Positions 55,358 through 63,070 of a stretch of DNA of 64,000 bases are shown here, one piece after another. The first letter of the stretch is position 1; each line of letters starts with the position of its first letter. The DNA is from Alphaproteobacteria bacterium (GTDB lineage Bacteria; Pseudomonadota; Alphaproteobacteria; UBA8366; Aestuariispiraceae), in the NCBI GenBank assembly GCA_024743195.1, contig JANSXE010000001.1, positions 496,001 to 560,000 on the forward strand, given 5' to 3'. A model generated the notes under the pieces. The model was not told the DNA's origin. It was given only the letters and a program-made list of their open reading frames with translations, and made no database searches. The position numbers and the translations under genes are program-made.

Positions 55358-56146
55358 TTGGATTGGGCGGAGGCGGCTGGGCGGCTCATCGACGCGATCG
55401 GCGCGCCGCGCTTCGGGGCCGAGCTGGCGGCGGCGCTGCGCGTCCGGGTCGGCTACGACTACACCGTGATCTTCGGCTATTCGGGCTCGGCGCGACCGGT
55501 CGATCTGTTCGACGATTTCCCCGAGGACCGGCGCCGCCTGCATGTGGACGAGTACCAGGAAGGCCCCTACCTGCTCGACCCCTTCTATCTGGCGACGCGC
55601 GACCGCACCGAGCCGGGGCTGTGGCGGTTGAGCCAACTGGCCCCGGATCGTTTCTACCAGGGTGAGTACTACCGCAGCTATTACGGCCAGACGGGTCTGG
55701 CGGAGGAGGTCGGATTCCTGATCGCGCTGCCCCCCGACCGGACCGTCGTCGTGTCCTTGATGCGCAAGGAGAAGCGCTTCTCGAACGCCGAGATGCGCGC
55801 CCTGACCCAAATCCGGCCGGTGGTTGACGCCGCCTGCCGGAAGCATTGGTCGGATTTCGAAACGGCCGGCTCGCCCTCCGCGCCGAACGCAGAGGACCGC
55901 CTCGAGCGCGCCTTCCAGAGCTTCGGGGAGGGCGTGCTGACCCCGCGCGAACGCGAGGTCGTCGAACTGACGCTGCGCGGCCATTCGGCGGACGCGATCG
56001 GCAAGCTGCTCGGAATCTCCTCCGGCACGGTGCGCATTCACCGGCGCAACATCTATTCGAAGCTCCGGATCAGCTCGCAAGGGGAACTCTTCAACGGCTT
56101 CATCACGGCGCTGGCCGCCCGCGTCGAGATGCGCCCGGAGGAATGA
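55358..56146 (+). CDS. LuxR-family transcriptional regulator
   Basis: 262 residues. The C-terminal LuxR helix-turn-helix (about 193-250) is clear: LTPREREVVELTLRGHSADAIGKLL and SGTVRIHRRNIYSKL. The N-terminal 175 residues are not a recognised acyl-homoserine-lactone domain. The start is TTG 55358 after GGGAGGAGGG; no ATG or GTG in frame suits better. Its position divergent from the second polyamine-type transporter operon makes that operon the likely target. Confidence 0.83.
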   Translation: MDWAEAAGRLIDAIGAPRFGAELAAALRVRVGYDYTVIFGYSGSARPVDLFDDFPEDRRRLHVDEYQEGPYLLDPFYLATRDRTEPGLWRLSQLAPDRFYQGEYYRSYYGQTGLAEEVGFLIALPPDRTVVVSLMRKEKRFSNAEMRALTQIRPVVDAACRKHWSDFETAGSPSAPNAEDRLERAFQSFGEGVLTPREREVVELTLRGHSADAIGKLLGISSGTVRIHRRNIYSKLRISSQGELFNGFITALAARVEMRPEE

Positions 56147-56235
56147 CTCCGCCGGAACCGATCGGCGGTCGGCCGCGGCGCCGCGCGCCGTACGATTTCG
56201 CTTGCGTTGCCGGGGTGGAATTACGCACTCTCTCG

Positions 56236-56450
56236 CCGTGGCCTTTGGTTCCCCTGACCGGTTGTGAGGCCGGGGGGATTAAAAGGGAACGCCGGCAGCG
56301 ACTTTCCGTAAGGCGGTCGTGATCCGGGGCTGTCCCCGCAACTGTGAGCGGTGAGACGGCGGTCATTCGATGGTCACTGGGTCGGGACCCTTGGGTCCCG
56401 TCGGGAAGACCGGCCGCCGTCTGCGACCCGCGAGCCAGGAGACCTGCCAA
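56236..56450 (+). promoter_or_regulatory. Cobalamin riboswitch
   Basis: Conserved AdoCbl-riboswitch elements in order: GGTTCCCCTGACC at the 5' side, AAAAGGGAAC, GGGGCTGTCCCCGCAACTGT (the B12 box region), TCACTGGG with its hairpin GGGACCCTTGGGTCCC, GGGAAGAC, and the closing GAGCCAGGAGACCTGCC at 56431-56448. It would turn off the downstream btuB gene when cobalamin is abundant. Confidence 0.93.
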
Positions 56451-56800
56451 AGCGCCGCGTCACCTTTGCCGCCGGTCGGGGATTGCCGGGGGCGCGGGCG
56501 TGAAGTCCGTTTGCGGTGGCGCCTTGTTGGTGCGTCCGTAGGACGGCGCTTCGGCCCGGGTGTCTCGCGTTCTTCGCGCAAGCCAATCCGTCGCCCATGA
56601 AGCGATCCGTCAGGACGGGAGCCGTCGTGACTGGCGGACCCGCTCTGTCGCGCTCTCGACGAGGCGTCTATCGATCCGGACGGGGTCGGTCGGGCGCTGT
56701 CGTCACGCGTCGTCTCTTCCACCCCGCCGCGATCGAAACGCGCCGAAGCGAGGCGGCATCGCGCGTCCGTCCGGTCGGGGAACCGAACTGGAGGAGCGTT
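56451..56800 (+). other. Long leader between riboswitch and btuB
   Basis: 350 bp with no gene I can support. The frame of btuB stays open upstream to 56516, but the strong GGAGGAG before ATG 56801 and the signal peptide there fix the start. No clear intrinsic terminator with a T-tract is visible, so the control mechanism (translation or Rho-dependent termination) is open. Confidence 0.5.
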
Positions 56801-58726
56801 ATGAAGAGAACGAGAGACGGCGCGCCGAACCGCGCGCTTTGGACGGGGGCGGCGGCGATGACCGCGCTTCTCGCAACGATGTCCGGAGGCTGGGCGCAGG
56901 ACGGCGCCGTCGTGGTGGCCCCGGAAACCGTGGTGACCGCAAGCCGCATCCCCCTGCCGGCCGAACAGGTCGGCAGCGCGGTCACCGTCATCACGGCCGA
57001 GGATATCGAGCGCGGGGGGCAGCGCTTCGTCTCCGACGTGCTGCGCGACGTCCCGGGCCTGGCGGTCAGCCGCACCGGCGCGACCGGCGGCGAAGCGGTG
57101 GTGCGCATCCGCGGCGCGGAATCGAACCATACGCTGGTCATCGTCGACGGCGTGGAGGTCAACGACCCCAGCAACGGGTCCTTGTACGACTTCTCCCGCC
57201 TCATGACCCAGGACATCGAGCGCATCGAGGTCCTGCGCGGCCCGCAATCCGCCCTGTGGGGCAGCGACGCGATCGGCGGCGTCATCAACATCATCACCAA
57301 GCGCGGGGATGGCGCCCCGTCGGGCTCGGTCGAGGTCGAGGGCGGCAGTTTCGGAACCCAGCGCGGATCCGCCAGCCTGCGCGGCGGCGGCGAGCGCTTC
57401 AGCCTCGCCGGGTCGGTTCAGCGGTATCGAACGGACGGGGTGTCCAGCGCCGCCGAGTCGCGCGGCAATGAAGAGGCCGACGGCTACAAGAACGACACGG
57501 CGAGCTTGAAGGGCGCGCTGCGGCCGATCGAGGAGATCGAAATCGACGCCGTCGCGCGCTACACCCGCGCCTTCGCCGAGACCGACAACTTCGTCGGCGG
57601 AACCGGCGCCGTGGACCGCATCTCCGACGCCACGACGCGGCAGAAATACGGCCGCCTCGGCGTGCGGGTCGACCCGTTCGACGGCGCCTGGACGCATCGC
57701 GTCGGCCTCGCCTACAGCCGGGATCGCGACGAGAACACGACCAACGGCGCGTTGTCGAGCACCGCCTACGGGATCAAGGTCAAACAGGACTACGAGACCA
57801 CGGTGCGCTTCGAGACGCCGGACGTCGCCCGCGCCGAGCACAGCGTCACCTTTCTGGCCGAACGCGAAAAGGATCGGATGGAGGCGAGCTTCCTCGGACA
57901 GGGAGACATCGCGACGACCAATGACGGTTTCGCCGGCGAGTACAATCTGGGCCTGTGGGAGGCGCTGTTCCTGTCCGGCAGCCTGCGGCGCGACGAGAAC
58001 GACCGGTTCGACGGCGAGACCACCTATCGCGGCACGGCCGCCTATCTGATCGAGGACTGGGGGACGCGGCTTCACGGCGGCATCGGCACGGGGATCAAGA
58101 ACCCGACGCTGACCGAGCTCTTCGGCTTCTCGGCCACCTTCGTCGGCAACCCGACCCTGACGCCGGAGCGCAGCCGCGGCTGGGATTTCGGCGTCGAACA
58201 GCGATTCTGGGACGACCGGGCGCGCGTCGACGTCACCTATTTCCGCAACCGGGTCGAGGATCTGATCACGGGGGCCGGCAACAGGGCCGTCAACCTGGAC
58301 GGGGAATCGCCCTCCGAAGGCGTCGAGATCGAAGGCGATCTGGCGCTGACGGAGGCGATCGATCTCGCCGCCGCCTACACCTACACCAACGCCAAGACCG
58401 CCGACGGGACCGAGCAGGTCCGCCGCCCGATGCACATCGCAAGCGCGTCGGTCAACTGGCGGTTCCTGGAGGACAAGGCGGCCCTCAATCTTGGCCTCGA
58501 CTACACCGGCGATTTCGTCGACTTCGCCTTCGACGCCGGCTTCAACCAATCGGTCGTCGAGATGGACGGCTACACCCTGGTCAGCCTGAAAGGGTCCTAC
58601 GAACTCGCCGACGGCGTCGAGCTCTATGCGCGCGGCGAGAACCTGCTCGACGAGGAGTATGAGGAGATCTTCACCTACGGCGCCCCCGGCCGGGCCGGCT
58701 ACGCCGGCCTGCGCTGGTCGTTCTGA
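56801..58726 (+). CDS. btuB: TonB-dependent outer-membrane cobalamin receptor
   Basis: 641 residues. The signal peptide ends near SGGWAQ (about 28). A TonB-box-like ETVVTASR follows at the mature N terminus, then the plug domain (about 45-150) with IRGAESNHTLVIVDGVEVND and VLRGPQSALWGSDAIGGVINI. The rest is a beta-barrel ending in the C-terminal RWSF, with the terminal Phe needed for outer-membrane assembly. The upstream cobalamin riboswitch and downstream btuFCD genes identify it as BtuB. Confidence 0.93.
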   Translation: MKRTRDGAPNRALWTGAAAMTALLATMSGGWAQDGAVVVAPETVVTASRIPLPAEQVGSAVTVITAEDIERGGQRFVSDVLRDVPGLAVSRTGATGGEAVVRIRGAESNHTLVIVDGVEVNDPSNGSLYDFSRLMTQDIERIEVLRGPQSALWGSDAIGGVINIITKRGDGAPSGSVEVEGGSFGTQRGSASLRGGGERFSLAGSVQRYRTDGVSSAAESRGNEEADGYKNDTASLKGALRPIEEIEIDAVARYTRAFAETDNFVGGTGAVDRISDATTRQKYGRLGVRVDPFDGAWTHRVGLAYSRDRDENTTNGALSSTAYGIKVKQDYETTVRFETPDVARAEHSVTFLAEREKDRMEASFLGQGDIATTNDGFAGEYNLGLWEALFLSGSLRRDENDRFDGETTYRGTAAYLIEDWGTRLHGGIGTGIKNPTLTELFGFSATFVGNPTLTPERSRGWDFGVEQRFWDDRARVDVTYFRNRVEDLITGAGNRAVNLDGESPSEGVEIEGDLALTEAIDLAAAYTYTNAKTADGTEQVRRPMHIASASVNWRFLEDKAALNLGLDYTGDFVDFAFDAGFNQSVVEMDGYTLVSLKGSYELADGVELYARGENLLDEEYEEIFTYGAPGRAGYAGLRWSF

Positions 58727-58734
58727 ACCGGGTC

Positions 58735-58765
58735 GGGCCGGCCCCGCACGCCGCGGGGCCGGCCC
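58735..58765. terminator. Strong GC hairpin after btuB
   Basis: GGGCCGGCCCCG (58735-58746) and CGGGGCCGGCCC (58754-58765) form a perfect 12-bp stem with a 7-nt loop, 8 bp after the btuB stop. There is no T-tract, so it may attenuate or stabilise the mRNA rather than terminate fully, leaving some read-through into btuFCD. Confidence 0.5.
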
Positions 58766-58799
58766 GGTCGCCCGCCACACCACACGAGGGAGCAACGCG

Positions 58800-58889
58800 A
58801 TGTCGGACAGCCTGGATGCGCCCGCCCATCGGATCGACGGCCCGGGCGTGGGCCCGTTCATCGAGTGCGGCGCGGGCGTGGCGGGCTGA
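58800..58889 (+). CDS. 29-codon small ORF between btuB and btuF
   Basis: Starts MSDSLDAPAHRIDGPG after an AGGGAG ribosome-binding site and ends 5 bp before the btuF start, the spacing expected for a coupled leader peptide. The sequence has one cysteine and two histidines but no recognised family. It could be a true small protein or a translational-coupling leader, or chance. Confidence 0.35.
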   Translation: MSDSLDAPAHRIDGPGVGPFIECGAGVAG

Positions 58890-58894
58890 CGGGC

Positions 58895-59752
58895 ATGCGC
58901 CGGGCCCTTCACCTTCTGCTGCTCGTCGGCGTGCTCGCGGCGCCCGTCGCCGCGGGACCGGCGGCGGCGGCGGCGGACAAGCCGGCGCGCGTGGTTTCGT
59001 TGAATCTCTGCACCGACCAGTTGGCCCTGCTGCTGGCCGACCCGGGACAGATCGTCTCCGTCACGGCGCTGGGCGCGCGGCCGGAGGAGTCCTTGATGGC
59101 GGAGCGCGCGGCCGGCCTCGCCCTCAATCACGGGGACTTGGAGGAGGTGCTGCCGCTGCGCCCCGATCTGGCGATCGCCGGGCGCTACACAAGCCGCTTC
59201 ACCGCGGCCGCGCTCGCCCGGCTGGGGATCTCGGTGCTGGAGTTGGCGCACGCCGAGAGCTTCGCAGACGTGCGCGCCAACATCCGCCGCGTCGCCGCGG
59301 CGCTCGGAACCGAAGCCCGCGGCGCAGCGCTGATCGCGGCGATGGACCGACGGATCGACCGCCTCCGGCGCGCGGCGGATGCGCTGGGCCCCGCCCCCCG
59401 AGCGCTGATCTATCGCGCCGGCGGGCACACGCTGGGGCCGGACAGTCTCGCAGGCGCGGTGCTGACGCTGGCGGGATTCGAGAACGCGGCCGAAGCCTAT
59501 GGGATCGCGCGGTTCGGAGACGTGCCGGTGGACGGGGTGCTGGCCCTGTCGCCCGACCTGCTGATTGTCGGGGTCTACCGGGCGGAGGGCCCGTCGCTCG
59601 CCCGGGACGTGACGCAGCATCCGGCGATCCGCGCGCACGGCGTGGAGACCCTGGCCGTGCCGACCCGGCGCTGGGGCTGCGGCGTTCCCGCCGCGCTCGA
59701 CGTCGCGGAGCGGCTGATCGCCTGGCGCAAGGCTTGGGAGGCGGGGTCGTGA
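58895..59752 (+). CDS. btuF: Cobalamin ABC transporter substrate-binding protein
   Basis: 285 residues: signal peptide (RRALHLLLLVGVLAAPVAAG) then a PBP-type helical-backbone protein with RVVSLNLCTDQLALLL, the classical start of BtuF/FecB-like proteins, and DLAIAGRYTSRFTAAALARLG. It binds vitamin B12 in the periplasm. ATG 58895 is used; it overlaps the permease gene by GTGA. Gene neighbours and riboswitch support cobalamin as the ligand. Confidence 0.87.
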   Translation: MRRALHLLLLVGVLAAPVAAGPAAAAADKPARVVSLNLCTDQLALLLADPGQIVSVTALGARPEESLMAERAAGLALNHGDLEEVLPLRPDLAIAGRYTSRFTAAALARLGISVLELAHAESFADVRANIRRVAAALGTEARGAALIAAMDRRIDRLRRAADALGPAPRALIYRAGGHTLGPDSLAGAVLTLAGFENAAEAYGIARFGDVPVDGVLALSPDLLIVGVYRAEGPSLARDVTQHPAIRAHGVETLAVPTRRWGCGVPAALDVAERLIAWRKAWEAGS

Positions 59753-60777
59753 GCGCGACCATCCTCGACGCGCCGCGGCGGGCCGAGCCGCCCTTCGGCC
59801 TGCTCCTGGCGGGGCTGGGCGCGGCCGCGCTGGTCGCCGCCGGGATCGGGCTCCTCGGCGACCGATTGTCCGCCGACGCCGTCGCGGGATTCGCCGCACT
59901 GCTCGGGACGCATCCGGACGCCGCCTGGGACATCCTGATCGAAGTGCGGCTGCCGCGCGTCCTGCTGGGCGCGATGGTGGGGGTGACCCTCGGCCTGTCC
60001 GGCGCGGCGCTGCAGGGCTGGCTGCGCAACCCGCTGGCCGAACCGGGCCTGATCGGCGCCAGCGCGGCCGCCGCCCTGGGGGCGGTCATCGCCTTCTATT
60101 TCGGGATTGCCGATTGGTTGCGCTTCGCCCTGCCGGCCGGCGGGACCTTGGGGGCGCTCGTGGGGCTCGGCGCGCTGCTCCTCCTCGTCGGGCGGGACCC
60201 CAGCACCCTCACCGTCATCCTGGCCGGCGTCGCCGTCAGCGCCTTCGCCGCCGCGCTGACCCAGCTCGCGCTGAACCTCGCGCCCTCGCCCTATGCGGCG
60301 TTGGAGGTCATCACCTGGATGATGGGCTCGCTCGCCAACCGCAGCCTCGAGCATCTCTGGCTCGCGCTGCCGCTCACCCTCGTCGGCTGGGCGCTGCTCG
60401 CCGGGACGGGGCGCGCGCTCGAGGCGTTGACGCTGGGCGAGGACGCGGCGCGCAGCCTCGGGGTTCGTCTCGACCGGTTGCGCTGGCGCATCATCCTGGG
60501 CGTGGGGCTGAGCGTCGGGGCCGCCGTCTCCGTCAGCGGCGTGATCGGCTTCGTCGGTCTGGTCGTGCCGCACCTGCTGCGCCCGCTGTGCGGTTACAGC
60601 CCGAGCCGCCTGCTGCCGGCGAGCGCGCTGGGCGGGGCGGCGCTGGTGCTTGTCGCGGACGCCGCGGTGCGCACGCTCTCGCCCGGGCCGGAGCTCAAGC
60701 TCGGCGTCGTGACGGCGCTGATCGGCGCGCCCTTCTTCCTGATGCTGCTGCGCGACGTGCGCCGGAGGGGCGCATGA
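59749..60777 (+). CDS. btuC: Cobalamin ABC transporter permease (FecCD family)
   Basis: 342 residues with about ten hydrophobic helices. FecCD signatures: RLPRVLLGAMVGVTLGLSGAALQGWLRNPLAEPGLIG (seen as RLPRVLLGAMVG and LQGWLRNPLAEPGLIG) and the cytoplasmic loop GEDAARSLGVRL, then GFVGLVVPHLLR. It starts at GTG 59749 overlapping the btuF stop, and its own stop overlaps the btuD start. Confidence 0.9.
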   Translation: MSATILDAPRRAEPPFGLLLAGLGAAALVAAGIGLLGDRLSADAVAGFAALLGTHPDAAWDILIEVRLPRVLLGAMVGVTLGLSGAALQGWLRNPLAEPGLIGASAAAALGAVIAFYFGIADWLRFALPAGGTLGALVGLGALLLLVGRDPSTLTVILAGVAVSAFAAALTQLALNLAPSPYAALEVITWMMGSLANRSLEHLWLALPLTLVGWALLAGTGRALEALTLGEDAARSLGVRLDRLRWRIILGVGLSVGAAVSVSGVIGFVGLVVPHLLRPLCGYSPSRLLPASALGGAALVLVADAAVRTLSPGPELKLGVVTALIGAPFFLMLLRDVRRRGA

Positions 60778-61580
60778 CGGCCCCGCTGGAAGCGCGCGCG
60801 ATCCGCGTCGAACGCGGCGGCCGGCCGGTGCTCGACCGGGTCGATTTCGCCTTGAGGACCGGGGAGTGCGTCGGACTGATCGGCCCGAACGGCGCCGGCA
60901 AGACGACGCTGCTGCGCGCGCTCCTGGGCCTGCAGCCCGTCAGCGCCGGCCGGGTTCTGCTGGAGGATCGGCCGATCGAGGCCTGGGAGCCGAGCGCCCG
61001 GGCGCGGCGCCTCGCCTATCTGCCGCAGCAGGGCGGCCAAGCCTGGCCCGTCCGGGTCGAACGCTTCGTCAGCCTCGGCCGTCTGCCGCATCTGGAGCCC
61101 TGGCGCGGCCCGGGCCCCACGGATCGGGAGGCCGTCTCGCGCGCGATGGCGGCGGCGGACGTGACCGCGCTCGCGGATCGCCCCGTCACCGCCTTGTCCG
61201 GCGGCGAACAGGCGCGCGTCCACCTGGCCCGGGCGCTGGCGGTCGAGGCGCCGCTGCTGCTGGCCGACGAGCCGACGGCGGGCCTCGACCCCTATCATCA
61301 GCTGCAGTTGATGGCGCGGCTCCGCGCCTTGGCGCGCCGGGACGGCCGTGCGGTCGTCGTCGTGCTGCACGATCTGACGGCGGCGAGCCGATTCTGCGAC
61401 CGCCTCTGCCTTCTCAACGCCGGCGCGGTCGCCGCCGACGGCCCGCCGCGCACGGTGCTGACGCCGGAGCGGCTCGCCGCCGTCTACGGCGTCACGCCCG
61501 CTCCCCATCCGCTCCCAGAGAGCGCGGTGCTGCCCTGGCGCTGCATCGACGAGACGAGGCGCGACGATGACGCCGCATGA
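60774..61580 (+). CDS. btuD: Cobalamin ABC transporter ATPase
   Basis: 268 residues. Walker A GPNGAGKTT near residue 38, Q loop YLPQQG, signature LSGGEQARV, Walker B LLLADEPT and switch LHDLTAASRF. It powers BtuC. Start overlaps btuC (ATGA); the 3' end overlaps tonB by 14 bp. Confidence 0.9.
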   Translation: MTAPLEARAIRVERGGRPVLDRVDFALRTGECVGLIGPNGAGKTTLLRALLGLQPVSAGRVLLEDRPIEAWEPSARARRLAYLPQQGGQAWPVRVERFVSLGRLPHLEPWRGPGPTDREAVSRAMAAADVTALADRPVTALSGGEQARVHLARALAVEAPLLLADEPTAGLDPYHQLQLMARLRALARRDGRAVVVVLHDLTAASRFCDRLCLLNAGAVAADGPPRTVLTPERLAAVYGVTPAPHPLPESAVLPWRCIDETRRDDDAA

Positions 61581-62793
61581 CGCGCAGCCCGTCCTGCCGG
61601 CGGACGCGGCGCCGCGCCCCGCGTCCGAGCCGCCGGCCCTGCGGCTTATCGAAAGTCGGCGCGCGCCGGCGCTCCGTGCGTGCGCGGAGGCGCGCCCGGC
61701 GCCGGAGCGGCGCGGCCCGAAGCGATTCAGCGCATTGAGCGCCGCGGCCGCGATCCTGTTGCACGCCGCTGCGGCGTCGGCGGGCCTCTTCCTGGTCGAA
61801 GCGACCGAGCCGCCAAGGCCGCCCGCGGCCGTCTTCGACGTTGTGCTGCTGCAGGACGCGCCCGGCGGCGGCGCGCCCGCGGCCGCCGGCGGCGCGCGCG
61901 CCCTTGACGCAGCCGACGACGCCTCCTCCCACCACGCCTCATCCCACGATGCGGGCGAGCCTTCAAAGCGCCCGCCGACGGAGACCTCTGCGCCGGCGCC
62001 CCCGGCCGCAACGGCCGCAACGGCCGCTCAGAGGCCCGACCCGCACCCGCCGGTCCCACAAGCCGCCCCACCCCCCATGCTGCAGCCCCTTGCGCACGAC
62101 CTGCCGCACGCCATGCAGAACCCCGTGCCGCCCCCCATGCCGCACCCCATGCCGCAGAGCGCGCCGCCGCCCGACGCCGTCGAATCGCGCGCGCAGACGA
62201 AGGACTTGGCGCCGGCGCCGAGCGACGCCGAACCGCCCGCACAGGTCGCCGCCCCGGAAAGCCCGATCGGGCTCCAGCGCCGCCCGTCCGCGCGCCTGAA
62301 ACCGACGCCGCCGGCGCCGAAACCGGATCAATCGTCCCAGTCTCCCCCGACAGCGAACGCACGCTCCGACGCGCGCCCGGTCGTCGAGGAGATCCCGCCG
62401 GCGGCGCCGGCGCCCGCCGGCGCCGGGAGGGCGCACCGGCCGGACCCGGTCGCCTCCAGCTCCGCCGCCGGGTCGGCCGACCGTGTCGCCGGCGCGGGCG
62501 GCGCCGGGACCTCGTCCCCACCGGGCTGGCGCCTGGGATCGAGCGCCAACCCCGCGCCCCGCTATCCCTACACCGCCCGGATGCGCGGCTGGGAAGGACG
62601 GGTTCTCCTGCGCGTGGCCGTCCGCGCCGACGGGAGCGTCGCGTCGGTCGAGATTTCCGAGAGCGCCGGCCGACGCTCGCTGGACGAGGCGGCGAGCGAG
62701 GCCGTCGCCGCCTGGCGTTTCACGCCAGCGAGGCGCGGCGGGGTTGCGGTCGGCGCGACGGTTCTGGTGCCGATTCAATTCAAGCTGCTGTAA
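61567..62793 (+). CDS. tonB: TonB-family energy transducer
   Basis: 408 residues, long for a TonB. A single transmembrane helix (about 55-77) follows a cytoplasmic N-terminal extension. A very long Pro/Ala/His-rich periplasmic spacer (about 100-320; MPHPMPQ, HDLPHAMQNP) leads to the C-terminal TonB domain with RYPYTARMRGWEGRVLLRVAVR and AVAAWRFTPA. It transmits proton-motive force to BtuB. The accessory exbB and exbD genes are absent here. It shares 14 bp with btuD. Confidence 0.87.
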   Translation: MTPHDAQPVLPADAAPRPASEPPALRLIESRRAPALRACAEARPAPERRGPKRFSALSAAAAILLHAAAASAGLFLVEATEPPRPPAAVFDVVLLQDAPGGGAPAAAGGARALDAADDASSHHASSHDAGEPSKRPPTETSAPAPPAATAATAAQRPDPHPPVPQAAPPPMLQPLAHDLPHAMQNPVPPPMPHPMPQSAPPPDAVESRAQTKDLAPAPSDAEPPAQVAAPESPIGLQRRPSARLKPTPPAPKPDQSSQSPPTANARSDARPVVEEIPPAAPAPAGAGRAHRPDPVASSSAAGSADRVAGAGGAGTSSPPGWRLGSSANPAPRYPYTARMRGWEGRVLLRVAVRADGSVASVEISESAGRRSLDEAASEAVAAWRFTPARRGGVAVGATVLVPIQFKLL

Positions 62794-62813
62794 CCGGAGA
62801 GCCCCGACGCAAA

Positions 62814-62837
62814 AGCCCCGCTCTATTGAGCGGGGCT
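62814..62837. terminator. Bidirectional intrinsic terminator after tonB
   Basis: AGCCCCGCTC-TATT-GAGCGGGGCT is a perfect 10-bp stem with A residues before and a T-rich stretch after. It ends the btu-tonB transcript on the plus strand, and on the minus strand would follow the tRNA fragment at 62854. Confidence 0.8.
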
Positions 62838-62852
62838 AAGTGTTTGTTTTAT

Positions 62853-62898
<46 letters not shown>

Positions 62899-63011
62899 TT
62901 AGCTTATGACTGTTTCTCTGGTTTTCTCTGATCGACGCTACACCATCATAAAGCAATGTTATTAATGACATTTTTCTTTTGAGCTTTACGCTCTTCGACT
63001 CTCACGACCCT

Positions 63012-63042
63012 TGCATTTCGCTCTCATCTGCTTCCTATATGC
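63012..63042 (+). promoter_or_regulatory. Putative integrase promoter
   Basis: TTGCAT (63012-63017) and TATATG (63037-63042), 19 bp apart (18 if the -10 is read as CTATAT), 28 bp before the integrase ATG. The -10 region shares the 14-mer CTTCCTATATGCTT with the promoter of the zinc-ribbon gene at 27.06 kb. Confidence 0.45.
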
Positions 63043-63070
63043 TTCCTGTTTAGGAGAAGGAAGCGCACTC

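Noticed and set aside
56363-59899. Open frame of about 1180 codons antisense to btuB and btuF
   Set aside because: It is Arg/Ala/Pro-rich with no domain, a by-product of GC-rich third positions opposite well-supported genes.
62054-62170. Pro/Met/His repeats in TonB as a metal-binding module
   Set aside because: Irregular PPP and PMPHPM runs fit the usual extended periplasmic spacer; there is no periodic motif to support metal binding.
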